From CAYMWF01 sp964394085 [NCBI: uncultured Gemmatimonadota bacterium] (GTDB lineage Bacteria > GCA-2686955 > CAYMWF01): DNA of 59,512 nucleotides. Where the stretch lies: assembly GCA_964394085.1 (NCBI GenBank), contig CAYMWF010000032.1:1-59512 (forward strand). Reading direction: 5' to 3'. Below, in pieces: positions 26,446 through 35,684 of this stretch. Below the pieces are notes generated by a model that saw only the letters and a program-made list of their open reading frames with translations, did not search any database and was not told the DNA's origin. Within the stretch, counting starts at the first letter, position 1. The number at the start of each line of letters is the position of its first letter. A program made the position numbers and the translations under genes.

Positions 26446-28134
26446 TTATGAAAGGTACCCCAATCCTTTAAGTCTGTCGGCCACGCTTTTTCGTTCGCTT
26501 TCACTCATTTCCGATCCGTCTTCGCGTGACCTGTCAAAACGAACCTGATCCAGGGATTCGTATCGAGGAGCCTCGCTGAATATCTCCGTGTCGAAAAGCT
26601 CCTCAATGATCCTTCCATCCATATGTCTGGGTACCGGAAGATCGAGAAGGTGAAATATCGTTGGTGCAAGGTCTTCGATCCTGAATTCTCGCGGTTCCTG
26701 GTCCTGTTGGATTCCATGTCCGCGAAGAGAAAAAATTCCATGGAGAAAATGACCGGAACCATGTGGATTGCGGGTCAGTATTTTTTTAAAGTCAAAACCA
26801 CTTACCGGACAGATTGTGTCACCTTTCATTCTGAACAGAATATCGGGTGCGTCCGTGTTCTGATCGCCGGCATAGATTTCAGAGGTTAAATAGATTTCTT
26901 CGACAAGCCTGCCACCTTGTTCCTGATCTTGCGCCTGCATCAGGCGATCTGAAATTTCGGTTAAGAGATTGCTGTGTTCTTCGCCCGGTTTTACGATACC
27001 GAACGGCTCTCGACCTTTCAGGTTGGCGGTAATTCCATAACCATGCGCATAAGCACTGGTTTTTTCCCAATCAACGGCGAATCTCGATTTAACTCTTCGT
27101 GGGATCCAGATCGGAATCAATTTTGCGAGGGCATCCTTGGGCAGCAGCCGGGCAGCCTTCATTAATCCCATTCTGGCCAGCCACATCAGAAGAGGTTTTT
27201 CAACTTTGGCAATATGGTATATTTCCCTGAAACTGGATAAAGTCGGTTTTCTAAGTGTGAGAAAGCCCTCTCTCTCAAGCCAGCAATTTGCTATGAACAA
27301 CCTGTCTACCCGACCGAATCCATGATCAGACATCAACATTATGTAATCGTTATCACCAGCCTGTTCAAGCAGGGCGCCGACAGCCTTATCCGCGGTTTTG
27401 TATGCTCGATGAACAGCTTGCCTGAATGATTCCGGAATTTGGAGATTTTCTTCGACTTCTGTGTCCATATACTGCCAGAACAGATGCCCGATCCTGTCAG
27501 TGATACCGAACACAACCATGAAAAAATCCCAATTCTCTCGACCCAGGAGACGAGCCGCATATTTAATCCGCTGCTCTTCAATTTTAAAATAGTCGTCCAG
27601 CCATTCATCCAGATCCCGGTCCGCCAGTTCAGTTTTAACGGGATTATGATCGAGCCTGTATGAACCCAGTCCTGCAACGAGTGATTCATCATTAAAAAGA
27701 TCGGGCGGATATGTATATGTTACTTTATCGCTTGGTGTCATCATACCCGTGATCATAATGCCGTTGACCGGTGCAGGAGGATAAGTGAGGGGGACATTTA
27801 AAACGCAAACCCGCTTCTTCTTGTCGCTGAGTATGTCCCATATCACTGGAGAGCGGATAGATCGGGAGGTTACCAGTTGCGGCACGTTGGAGTCATTAAA
27901 CGCATCAAGTCCGGCGGAGAAGTTATAAACACCATGTTTCCCCGGATTTACACCGGTAGAAAAAGTACTCCAGGCCGTCGGTGTGATCGGTGGGATCGTG
28001 GAGCGCAAATCCGCGCAGGCTGAAGTCGAAATCAATTTTGCCAAGTTTGGCAATCTACCGTCGGCCAAAGCGGGTTTGATGTAATCCCAGGTTGCACCGT
28101 CGAGACCTATAACGATGAGTCTTTTATCGGACAT
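26446..28134 (-). CDS. Alkaline-phosphatase-superfamily phosphodiesterase/transferase (soluble form)
   Basis: The 562-residue protein has the AP-superfamily metal and nucleophile layout. IGLDGATWD lies at the N-terminus, the nucleophile Thr or Ser is in TPTAWSTFSTG, MSDHGFG comes near residue 270, and a late GSGHFLHG segment follows. It belongs to the type I phosphodiesterase/COG3379 group. No signal peptide or transmembrane helix is visible, unlike the three other members in this window. The last residues (DRLKGLGYLS) show the C-terminal LGY tail shared by all four. It lies between a GT2 and a GT4 gene with gaps of 17 and 22 bases, so it is co-expressed with polymer synthesis. It may move or remove a phospho-substituent; the substrate is unknown. 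Confidence 0.85.
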   Translation of the reverse strand: MSDKRLIVIGLDGATWDYIKPALADGRLPNLAKLISTSACADLRSTIPPITPTAWSTFSTGVNPGKHGVYNFSAGLDAFNDSNVPQLVTSRSIRSPVIWDILSDKKKRVCVLNVPLTYPPAPVNGIMITGMMTPSDKVTYTYPPDLFNDESLVAGLGSYRLDHNPVKTELADRDLDEWLDDYFKIEEQRIKYAARLLGRENWDFFMVVFGITDRIGHLFWQYMDTEVEENLQIPESFRQAVHRAYKTADKAVGALLEQAGDNDYIMLMSDHGFGRVDRLFIANCWLEREGFLTLRKPTLSSFREIYHIAKVEKPLLMWLARMGLMKAARLLPKDALAKLIPIWIPRRVKSRFAVDWEKTSAYAHGYGITANLKGREPFGIVKPGEEHSNLLTEISDRLMQAQDQEQGGRLVEEIYLTSEIYAGDQNTDAPDILFRMKGDTICPVSGFDFKKILTRNPHGSGHFLHGIFSLRGHGIQQDQEPREFRIEDLAPTIFHLLDLPVPRHMDGRIIEELFDTEIFSEAPRYESLDQVRFDRSREDGSEMSESERKSVADRLKGLGYLS

Positions 28135-28151
28135 GCGCGATTCCCCGACGA

Positions 28152-29327
28152 TTAGGATGCCCTAATCGGTTTCCAGGCAGTGCGTTCACGGCCAAGTAAA
28201 AACAGAGTCAAACCGGTCAATGTGCCGAAATTCCCGAGAACGAAATAATACGGTAGAAGCAGGAAGCTCGGTCCGATCTTATGTTTATGAAGGATAGGTC
28301 CTGAGGCTGCTGTCGCCAGAAAGATGATTTCCCCGGCGAGAACGAGCGAGTATAATATCCCGCTGCCGGCCATCAAAAAACTTGAGAGGAAAAACAAGAT
28401 TAAAAAAACAGGCTGTAATCTTCTGAGCACCTTGTGGCAGAAGAGGGTGAAGGAGTACCAACCGAATCTGAACGGGTTCAACAGATATTTGTAAAGCCAG
28501 ATTCCTTTCAGGCTCATTTGGACTATCCGGACTCTGCGCTGATATTCCTGCGACGATTTCTCAATACCTTCTTCAACGGCAACTGCAGTATGATCATAAA
28601 TAATGCGTCCGCCCCTCTTGATTACTTCAAAGGAAATAGCCAGGTCGTCCATTACGCCTTCCGGGATCTTTGCAAACAATGATTTTCTAATAGCATAGAT
28701 GGAGCCATCCGTGCTGACGATACTCCCGAGAGACATTTCCCACTTTTTCAGGAGTTTATCATATTCCCAGTAAGCGCTTTCTCCATGGGAAGCTTCATTG
28801 TTGCGTTGCGCAACCAGCTGATTTCCGCAGACTGCTCCGATCGAAGGCGTCTCGAAATGACGAACCAACCTGGATACACAATCAGGTTCGAGGAAAACAT
28901 TAGCATCAGTAAGGACAATTATTTCCCCGGATGCCTTTGGAATACAGGAGTTAAGAATGCCGATCTTACCTGTGCGAACACTGTTTCGAAACAAATTCAA
29001 ACCGAGGTGTTTCAATTCTTCCAGGATCGCATCGGTCCCATCCTCCGACGCGTCTGAACCGACCATCACTTCCAATCTGTCGGCGGGATAGTCTTGGGAA
29101 AGACAGTTTTCTATTTTGTTTCGAATAGATTCTTCCTCGTTGTATGCTGCGATGACAAAGGAGACTTTCGGCTTATAGCCCGAATTCTGATACTCGGAAT
29201 CGAGTTCACGATTCGTTGTACTGCGCCGCTTGTGCAATGATGATATCAGGAAGAGCGTGAGTGGAAAACCGACAATGCCATACAAAACAATTATAAATGA
29301 GAGCCAGAATGTGAACTTGAACAGCAT
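28152..29327 (-). CDS. Membrane-bound family 2 glycosyltransferase
   Basis: The 391-residue protein begins with one membrane helix. The GT-A domain follows, with VSFVIAAYNEEESIRNKI, the GSDASEDGTDAIL segment, a metal-site-like VLTDANVF, and a DDLAISFEVIKRG acceptor-loop region. Three to four helices make up the C-terminus (about residues 285-385). This is the layout of processive or membrane-anchored glycosyltransferases such as those related to IcaA and BcsA, but it lacks an obvious QxxRW; the nearest sequence is EYQRRVRIVQM. GGGAG lies eight bases before the ATG. It is the third gene of the leftward arm. Confidence 0.9.
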   Translation of the reverse strand: MLFKFTFWLSFIIVLYGIVGFPLTLFLISSLHKRRSTTNRELDSEYQNSGYKPKVSFVIAAYNEEESIRNKIENCLSQDYPADRLEVMVGSDASEDGTDAILEELKHLGLNLFRNSVRTGKIGILNSCIPKASGEIIVLTDANVFLEPDCVSRLVRHFETPSIGAVCGNQLVAQRNNEASHGESAYWEYDKLLKKWEMSLGSIVSTDGSIYAIRKSLFAKIPEGVMDDLAISFEVIKRGGRIIYDHTAVAVEEGIEKSSQEYQRRVRIVQMSLKGIWLYKYLLNPFRFGWYSFTLFCHKVLRRLQPVFLILFFLSSFLMAGSGILYSLVLAGEIIFLATAASGPILHKHKIGPSFLLLPYYFVLGNFGTLTGLTLFLLGRERTAWKPIRAS

Positions 29328-29458
29328 CGAACACTCCCTGCGCGCACAGGAACCGGCGGTCCGCCTAAGATTGGAGCGATGTCTTCCCTGTCAGATAAGA
29401 AAACAGCAGTGAGAAGAATCACCGCCTTACCGAAGTGAGACAACACTCCGAAAACCAT

Positions 29459-30577
29459 TTACTGTACAATAGACCGAAAGAGTTCATCAACACTTTTCAA
29501 CATATTTTCTCTGCTGAATCCGGTGTGAACATGCTGTCTGGCTGTATTCCCCATTTGCCGTAGTTTTTTCTCATCAAGTAGAAGGGTTTTTATTACTCTG
29601 GCAAGATCGGATGGGTCGTTTCTGTTGAATAGATATCCGGTTTGGCCATTAATTACAAAATCTTCCGGCCCGGCGCCTCTTGAAGCAATGGCAGGTCTAC
29701 CCATAGCCATTCCTTCGAGTGCTGCAAGTCCGAATCCTTCCACAGCCGCCGGCAGCACCACGGCATCAATCGCTGAGTAAATCTCTGGCAACCGAGCATA
29801 AGCAATCCTACCCAGGAAATGGACACGTCCTTGCAGGTTCGACGCTAGAACCCGTTTCCGGAGTTCGGTTTCATAAGGGCCTTCTCCACAAAGAACGATA
29901 TCAACATCCTCGATTCGGCTCAGTGCTTCCATCAACAGCACATGTGCTTTCTCTTTGGATAATCTGCCAATCATTCCCAGGAGAGGTTTATGCGTCGGAA
30001 GATCGAAACGCTTACGGCATTCCATATTGCTGTGCATACCTTGATCGCTCTTGAAATGACTGAGATCAACACCATGCGGAATAACGACGATTTTGTCAGC
30101 CCGATACCTGGCTTTTCTGATCAAGGATTGTTTAACCTGATTAGTCGGCGCGATGAAGATGTCGGTTAGTTTTGAGAGGAGATAGTCGGGGATGAAGTGC
30201 TTCAACGGTTTTTCGGTTCCTCCAAGAGTATGTTCAGTAGTTACCACCGCACCGACTGCATTGGAAATCAGTCCGGAAACCTTCCCCCAGGTACCAGCAG
30301 TGAACATATGGGTATGCAGGATGTCGTACTTCCGCTCTTTAAACAGGTTCACCAACCGGGGGATCACCGAATAATCGAGAGTCCGCTTTTTTCCCATTAT
30401 ATGTACCGGGATCCCTTTTTGCTGTAATTCTTCCGCCAGAACCCCGGCCCGCTTAACGCAGGCGACCTCAACATCAAAACCTCTGGCGTCGAGGCCTTCT
30501 GCAAGTGTTTTTACATGCATTTCAGCTCCACCTACATCAAGGTGGCCGATTAGTTCAACAACCCGGATACGTTTCAT
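29459..30577 (-). CDS. Family 4 glycosyltransferase
   Basis: The 372-residue GT-B protein has VVELIGHLDVGGAEMHVKTLAEGL at its start, an HTHMFTAG segment near residue 100, LGMIGRLSKEKAHVLL in the donor domain, and the EX7E motif EGFGLAALE near residue 285. It is cytoplasmic or peripheral at the membrane and transfers a sugar to the growing lipid-linked unit. A GTG two codons upstream (30583) is possible. I prefer ATG 30577, because GGAG lies eight bases before it. It follows the flippase gene by 54 bases. Confidence 0.92.
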   Translation of the reverse strand: MKRIRVVELIGHLDVGGAEMHVKTLAEGLDARGFDVEVACVKRAGVLAEELQQKGIPVHIMGKKRTLDYSVIPRLVNLFKERKYDILHTHMFTAGTWGKVSGLISNAVGAVVTTEHTLGGTEKPLKHFIPDYLLSKLTDIFIAPTNQVKQSLIRKARYRADKIVVIPHGVDLSHFKSDQGMHSNMECRKRFDLPTHKPLLGMIGRLSKEKAHVLLMEALSRIEDVDIVLCGEGPYETELRKRVLASNLQGRVHFLGRIAYARLPEIYSAIDAVVLPAAVEGFGLAALEGMAMGRPAIASRGAGPEDFVINGQTGYLFNRNDPSDLARVIKTLLLDEKKLRQMGNTARQHVHTGFSRENMLKSVDELFRSIVQ

Positions 30578-30631
30578 ATACACTGCTCCGTGCGCTCATT
30601 TCTACTACGCGTGATTCCCAGTGCACACATG

Positions 30632-32017
30632 TTACCTTCCCATCTTACTCCGGGCAGCATTCCCGAGATTTACCAGCAACTCTTTGTAGCTCTTAAGATC
30701 CGTCCTGGTAATAAGAACCAGAGAGGAATAAGGTACTTTGAATTTATATCGGTAATAGAACAAAATGAATAATGCAGCGGAAAAGAATGATGATGAATAG
30801 CCGATAGAGGCCCCATACAAGCGGTCCGGGGCTAGCATGATTATTGTAATGACAACATTTATCACAAAACCGATGAAAGATGCATATGAACCGATTGCGG
30901 GGAGATTGATCGATTTCAGATGATCGGTCAGAATTCTGAAAACGCCCATGCAGATTAAACCGGGCAACAGATAGAACAAAGGAACCACCGAACCCTCGAA
31001 ATCTTCGCCGAAAAGCAGGATTATCAGAGGTTTGCCAATCAGAAGCAGGATGACTGAACCGAATGTAAGCATCAGAAAAACAATTTTCATAACCTTTAAT
31101 GCAGTTTCCAGTGTCGCGGATTCATCTGCCCGGGACAGTTTCGGGAAAAGTACAAACGAAATCGACATAATCGGCGTTCCCATGATGGTAAGGAGGGAAT
31201 TTGCCACCATGAAAAGTCCGACATCAGTCGCTGTCAGCATATATCGGATTATGAATATGCCGATTACAGGATTCAGGTTTTCTGCGATCAGCTGCATGTA
31301 TCCTTTGAGGCTATATGCGTACATCTCCTTGATATGTGAGAGTTTTAGCCTGCATTTGTGTAATTTGAAGCCCTTACGGGCTAATATCTGAGTAATTATG
31401 CTGATAATGATAATCCCAGAAAACCAGGCTACTGCAGCACCTTTCAGCAACTTCAACCGCCATACTTCCGTCATCAATTCCAACACATCCCCTTCAAGAG
31501 CATTCAGGGCTGATTGTTGTGCGAGATAAAGTGGTATGAGCACGGCGGCTGATATTGTGAAACCGATTCCCATGTGGAGTATGTACGCCGAATTGAACAC
31601 CAGCACCCTGTCTTGCCCTCTGATTATATTAATACTGTAGTTGACTATAATCATGGCCGGGATGGCAGCGATTGAGAAAACGATAGGTACATCCACGAAT
31701 ATCGTGTCTTTGAAAATGATAAAAACCAGCCAGGCGATGATTGCTACTATCGTTCCCATAAAAAGACCGATCACGAGGGCATAATTCGGCATCTCATCCT
31801 CACCGAGCTTCTTCTTTCCAATGAAATAGATGAAACTGTTTCCCAGACCGAGGCTTCCCAGGGCTGCCGACGTCATGCAGTGGGTGGTGAGCAGGCCTAT
31901 GATACCTCTTCCCGCAGGTCCGAGGAATCGTGCTATCAGAATACTTCTGCCTATCTGGAATATGAAGCGGCAGAGAAATCCGATAAGTGTAAGGATACTG
32001 CCTGTGGCAAGGTTCAT
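30632..32017 (-). CDS. Oligosaccharide flippase, Wzx/MATE-like
   Basis: The 461-residue protein has about 12-14 hydrophobic segments and opens with LTLIGFLCRFIFQIGRSILIARFLGPAGRG, the usual N-terminal signature of polysaccharide biosynthesis flippases (MOP superfamily). It would turn the undecaprenyl-linked repeat unit across the inner membrane for polymerisation. GGGAG lies nine bases before the ATG. It is the first gene of the leftward arm, 127 bases downstream of a predicted promoter start. Confidence 0.92.
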   Translation of the reverse strand: MNLATGSILTLIGFLCRFIFQIGRSILIARFLGPAGRGIIGLLTTHCMTSAALGSLGLGNSFIYFIGKKKLGEDEMPNYALVIGLFMGTIVAIIAWLVFIIFKDTIFVDVPIVFSIAAIPAMIIVNYSINIIRGQDRVLVFNSAYILHMGIGFTISAAVLIPLYLAQQSALNALEGDVLELMTEVWRLKLLKGAAVAWFSGIIIISIITQILARKGFKLHKCRLKLSHIKEMYAYSLKGYMQLIAENLNPVIGIFIIRYMLTATDVGLFMVANSLLTIMGTPIMSISFVLFPKLSRADESATLETALKVMKIVFLMLTFGSVILLLIGKPLIILLFGEDFEGSVVPLFYLLPGLICMGVFRILTDHLKSINLPAIGSYASFIGFVINVVITIIMLAPDRLYGASIGYSSSFFSAALFILFYYRYKFKVPYSSLVLITRTDLKSYKELLVNLGNAARSKMGR

Positions 32018-32150
32018 TCGGATGCTCCCAGTGTTTACAGGATCGGTTCCCCTTGCGTGCCCGGTCTGGTGAAATCAGAAGATATCGGCGGGGGAAGCGG
32101 TTGGAAAATATTAATATTCGATAGAGCTGAAAGGCTCTACCGCGCTCGAA

Positions 32151-32179
32151 ATTGTATACATGGAACGGAACAGAATCAA
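32151..32179 (-). promoter_or_regulatory. Promoter of the leftward exopolysaccharide arm
   Basis: On the minus strand TTGATT (32179-32174, 4 of 6), a 17-base spacer and TACAAT (32156-32151, 5 of 6). It would start transcription near 32144 with a leader of about 127 bases before the flippase. Confidence 0.5.
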
Positions 32180-32485
32180 CACGAGTTTAGCGATTGAGCG
32201 CAGCGAGCTGATTCTTCGGGTGGATATTCACTGATACCTGCTGGGTTCACTCAAAAAAACGCTGATAGCTGAATTCGTATTTCAAAAGCCGACTCTTTTG
32301 TTTTACAAGGCTCGGTGAATTCATCCAAATTGGTAATACGATTCTGCGAATCCTGGTGAAGCATAATGGTTTTCTCCCGATTTTTTTACCGGGTGATCGA
32401 ATTTTGAATCATGAAATCAGAAATTTAAAAATTCCGGATGCATTATCAATATATCGCCGATAACCCAAATAACGACCCGAGGTGC

Positions 32486-32507
32486 AGGAATTTTGTAAAA
32501 AATTCCT
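32486..32507. repeat. 9-bp hairpin with GTAA tetraloop
   Basis: AGGAATTTT (32486-32494) and AAAATTCCT (32499-32507) are perfect complements around the loop GTAA, which matches the stable GNRA class. It lies just upstream of the rightward promoter, so it is outside that transcript. It could be a protein-binding site. Confidence 0.45.
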
Positions 32508-32525
32508 AACATGAGAAAAGCCTGA

Positions 32526-32554
32526 TTGAAAAAGACGGCCAGGATGGTTATGCT
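32526..32554 (+). promoter_or_regulatory. Promoter of the rightward exopolysaccharide arm
   Basis: TTGAAA (32526-32531, 5 of 6), a 17-base spacer and TATGCT (32549-32554, 4 of 6). The predicted start near 32561 leaves a 42-base leader that ends in a GGAGG ribosome binding site. Confidence 0.55.
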
Positions 32555-32602
32555 TATCATTTACTAGTCTGAAGTGATTCTTACGGTCCGGAGGAACAAA
32601 GA

Positions 32603-34027
32603 ATGCATGCAAAAAACACAATACTCGCTTCCCTGGTTATCTTAGTTCTATTTGGTACGGCCTTTGCCGGCAACCCGTTCGGTGCGGGTCGTTTACTCGG
32701 CATGTGGAATGAAGCCGAGGATATGGGATTGAACTATGTTCGTTACGATCTTTTCTGGGCGGAAATACAGTCGGAGCAAGGGGAATGGAGATGGGATACG
32801 ATGGATAGGAGGATCCTCGAGTATGAATCCCGCAATCTAAAACTGCTCCCCAATATCCTTTGCGGACAATGCTGGGCGAATGGATATCCTGGATCAACCG
32901 ATCAATTCCCATCGTACCCGCCGGAGGATCTTGAGAGAGAATGGAACGATGACTATGGTCATAGTCAAGCTTATTACACCTTCATATATAAGTTTGTTAC
33001 ACGGTATATCGACAATATCGATCGGATCGCCATTGAGAATGAGGTTTCCGTACCCCAATTCTGGGGCACCGATGAACGTGACTATCTGAGACTTCTGAAA
33101 ACAGCCTACAAAGCGGCTCATGATGCAAACCCTGACATTTGGGTTTATGATAGCGGCTTGCCAAGTTATCTGTGGGGAGTCTGCCTTATCAATGATATGA
33201 TCCTTGAAGGGCAATACCGTCCCAATCAGATTCTCGTATTTGCAAACAGGTTTTTCCATCGTATCGGTCAATCTTTTCCTGATTACGACACCCTTGTTGA
33301 TTGGATAAACCAGCGTCAGGAAAAGATTGACTTCATGCAGTTCCTGCTTTACACCATGCAAGATCATGTTGATGGATTAAACATACATTTCGCTGAGGAT
33401 TACTGGTTCCTTCCCAGGATCTTCGAATGGATCGATACAAGAGGTCCAGAATACGGGATTCATTACAAGAAGTTTATTTCCAACGAAATCACCCAGCGGG
33501 ATATTCCACCAAACGGCTGGCCCGTTGAGGAACGCACTTATGCTCTCGATTTGTATAAGCGGATGATTACTGGTCTGAGCCTGAACATCAAGGAACTGCT
33601 GTACTATCCTTTTTCTGAAAAGTATCTTCTTCATGAGAAGTACGGTCTCTTGGATGATAATGATCAATGGCGTGAGGCTGCGTATACCTTCCAGTGGTTA
33701 ATGAGCAAAATGGGTGATGAATACAAGTTCCAGCGGAAGTTCGAGCGCCCGAGCCTGGGAGCCGTTCAAACCTATCTTTTCGCTTCTAAAATTGATTCTT
33801 CAGCACTTTATTTCCTCTGGTGGGATGATGGTTTACATGGTTTCGGCAGTGAAAGAATCCGCGTCACCATGGATGAGGATGTGGACCAGGTCAAACAGTA
33901 CGATTACCTCGGAAATGAGACGATTTTGTACAAGCCAAGACCGCAGGAATTCTTCCTTATCACGGAAGAACCGGTCTGCCTTGAAGCATACAAACCATTT
34001 TTTCATTTTGAAGTAGTAAAGAATTGA
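32603..34027 (+). CDS. Exported clan-A glycoside hydrolase-like protein (PslG-like setting)
   Basis: The 474-residue protein has a signal peptide cleaved near residue 22 and a TIM-barrel glycosidase pattern. The acid/base Glu is Glu147 in AIENEVS and the likely nucleophile is Glu295 in ISNEITQ, both preceded by Asn or in the usual strand-end setting of clan GH-A. A C-terminal beta domain with a WWDDG motif follows. It is paralogous to the protein at 40316-42073; both share GQCWA(N/T)G, YPSYPPEDL and the WWDDG region. It lacks the sorting domain of that paralogue, so it is likely periplasmic. It heads the export operon, as GH39 PslG does in the Pseudomonas psl cluster, and could trim or recycle the polymer. 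The family number is not certain. Confidence 0.8.
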   Translation: MHAKNTILASLVILVLFGTAFAGNPFGAGRLLGMWNEAEDMGLNYVRYDLFWAEIQSEQGEWRWDTMDRRILEYESRNLKLLPNILCGQCWANGYPGSTDQFPSYPPEDLEREWNDDYGHSQAYYTFIYKFVTRYIDNIDRIAIENEVSVPQFWGTDERDYLRLLKTAYKAAHDANPDIWVYDSGLPSYLWGVCLINDMILEGQYRPNQILVFANRFFHRIGQSFPDYDTLVDWINQRQEKIDFMQFLLYTMQDHVDGLNIHFAEDYWFLPRIFEWIDTRGPEYGIHYKKFISNEITQRDIPPNGWPVEERTYALDLYKRMITGLSLNIKELLYYPFSEKYLLHEKYGLLDDNDQWREAAYTFQWLMSKMGDEYKFQRKFERPSLGAVQTYLFASKIDSSALYFLWWDDGLHGFGSERIRVTMDEDVDQVKQYDYLGNETILYKPRPQEFFLITEEPVCLEAYKPFFHFEVVKN

Positions 34028-34057
34028 CGATACTACCCCTTAGATAGGAATTTCAGT

Positions 34058-34090
34058 CATGGCCCTCGCATAAACGCAGCGAGGGCCATG
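34058..34090 (+). terminator. Strong 12-bp hairpin between hydrolase and co-polymerase genes
   Basis: CATGGCCCTCGC (34058-34069) pairs perfectly with GCGAGGGCCATG (34079-34090) around a 9-base loop. No T run follows, so it may be an attenuator, a processing or stability element, or a Rho-assisted terminator rather than a classical intrinsic terminator. It starts 30 bases after the hydrolase stop. Confidence 0.45.
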
Positions 34091-34121
34091 GATCAATTGG
34101 AGCAATTGGCAGGGAGTTGCC

Positions 34122-35642
34122 TTGCAGCTTTTTACCTTTATTGAGCTGATTATGCGAAAATGGGTCACGTTTCTCGTGATCACCCTTTCGGTCACTGCCC
34201 TTGCCGCAATATTCAGTTTTCTCCTACTGGTTCTTTTTCCGAATTATGAAACAACAGTAGTATTGCTCATTACTCCCGATGCGGCTGAGGCTGTTCTCGC
34301 AGAGGAATCCGGACCGTTTAAACTCTCTGATCCGATCCGAACGATGCTTTGTACCTATACTGAGATTATCCTATCGTGGAATGTGTGCGGGAAAGTGGTG
34401 GAAAAACTTCTTACTGAAGGTATTCCTGGGGTGCCCAAATCACGCTTCAAACTATGGTATGAAGCTCACGTCACACCCATAATCAAGCGGATGATCGAGG
34501 CCTGGTTTATCCTGAATTCGGGAGAATTTAAAGGTTGGCCCACCAGAGAAGAAGCGCTCACTAAAGAACTCAGAAATGGAATGACCGTCGATCTGACCGA
34601 CAATACCTATTTTCTCACTATCACTCTCGAAGGAAATAATCCCAAAAAAATCTTTGTAGCCGCTGAAGCGATAGGAGAAGTATTTTCTGAGTTCATTTCT
34701 AATCAAACAGATGAGGACCTGGCGCAGGTCGTGGGCAGACTGGATGCCGAAATAGAAAGGGAAAATCAGCTTCTCAGAGTACTGGAAGACCGTTTTGTTG
34801 CTTTCAGGAGGTCGCAGGGAGTGGTTGATCCTGAACATCAAACCGGATTGATAATGAACCGGTACGAGGATGTTGAAGCATCTTTTCTGGAAACAGAATA
34901 TGGGCTCGAGGAGCTGGAAGGGGAACATTCGGGTCTGACAAGTGAACTGAATGAACTGGGAGATCTGTATACCAAAATCAGCGGTGCGGAAATCTCTCCT
35001 GTCATCGCCTCCCAGCTCTCACTTCTCGCTTCACTGGAGCGTGAACTGGCCCGGGCGGAACTTGAACCGGATGATGGACGTAGTTTTGAACGCTTATCTT
35101 CTCTAAGACAGAAGATCGAGCCGCTGCGCGATCAAATCAGAACAGGTCTTTTCGAACACTTTTCGAGACAACTCGGTGATGCTTTTCCGTCTTACAACAA
35201 CCTTTCGCGCCGTCTTGCTGATACGAGAACAGGGATGTTCGCCCTCCAAGCGAAACAGAAGGAGCTCCTGGGGATAAAATCGACAATCGAGACCGAACTG
35301 GCGAGTATCCCGGATGTTGATAAAACTTTCATAGAGTTGTCGAGAGAAATATCCCAATCTCTGGCAACACTGCGCACGCTGAGAGGGGCTAAATCGGACG
35401 CCGAGTTGTCAAGGCTGTTCAATCAATCGAATATTTCAGTAATCGATCCGCCTCGGATTCCGAAATACCCGTCGTCGCCTAAGATGGCGCTGTTCAGTAT
35501 CGTGGGTTTTTTCTTCGGTCTGATTATAGCAGGTGTTTTTCTACTTTTCCGGGAGTTCCGAAATGGTACGGTCATGACATCCGGCGAGTGCATGGATATT
35601 CTTGAGCGACCTCTTCTGGCATCAATATCGTACCGGCATTGA
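34122..35642 (+). CDS. Polysaccharide co-polymerase (Wzz/CpsC-like), copy 1
   Basis: The 506-residue protein has the two-helix layout of chain-length regulators. One helix is at about residues 12-35, there is a long periplasmic part with coiled-coil stretches (about 205-390), and a second helix at about 468-488 follows the proline-rich DPPRIPKYPSSPK. These proteins form inner-membrane oligomers that set polymer length and connect to the export channel. The start is TTG 34122 with GGGAG upstream. The N-terminal sequence MQLF matches MKLF of the second copy at 38098, which supports this start over ATG 34152. Four more export genes follow with small gaps or overlaps. Confidence 0.87.
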   Translation: MQLFTFIELIMRKWVTFLVITLSVTALAAIFSFLLLVLFPNYETTVVLLITPDAAEAVLAEESGPFKLSDPIRTMLCTYTEIILSWNVCGKVVEKLLTEGIPGVPKSRFKLWYEAHVTPIIKRMIEAWFILNSGEFKGWPTREEALTKELRNGMTVDLTDNTYFLTITLEGNNPKKIFVAAEAIGEVFSEFISNQTDEDLAQVVGRLDAEIERENQLLRVLEDRFVAFRRSQGVVDPEHQTGLIMNRYEDVEASFLETEYGLEELEGEHSGLTSELNELGDLYTKISGAEISPVIASQLSLLASLERELARAELEPDDGRSFERLSSLRQKIEPLRDQIRTGLFEHFSRQLGDAFPSYNNLSRRLADTRTGMFALQAKQKELLGIKSTIETELASIPDVDKTFIELSREISQSLATLRTLRGAKSDAELSRLFNQSNISVIDPPRIPKYPSSPKMALFSIVGFFFGLIIAGVFLLFREFRNGTVMTSGECMDILERPLLASISYRH

Positions 35643-35684
35643 ACCGGGCCGAAAGTTGCATTCATTGACAGGGAAAAGGCTGAA

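Larger units (their letters stand above)
32018..32602. other. 585-base divergent control region of the exopolysaccharide locus
   Basis: No gene is supported here. The reading frames that cross it lack ribosome binding sites and overlap promoters. It holds a leftward promoter (32151-32179), a rightward promoter (32526-32554) and a perfect 9-bp hairpin (32486-32507). The middle (about 32330-32520) is clearly richer in A and T than the flanking genes. No sigma54 -24/-12 site was found by eye. Confidence 0.6.

Noticed and set aside
26424-26504. 27-codon N-terminal extension of the GT4 gene
   Set aside because: It lies within the upstream AP-superfamily gene, and family similarity begins at the internal ATG 26423.
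32409-32621. 70-codon leftward frame in the divergent exopolysaccharide control region
   Set aside because: It overlaps the hairpin and rightward promoter and starts inside the hydrolase gene; no ribosome binding site is seen.
34107-34121. Sigma54-like TGGCAGGGAGTTGC upstream of the first co-polymerase
   Set aside because: GG and GC are separated by 9 bases instead of the strict 10, and the site touches the start codon; GGGAG is better read as the ribosome binding site.
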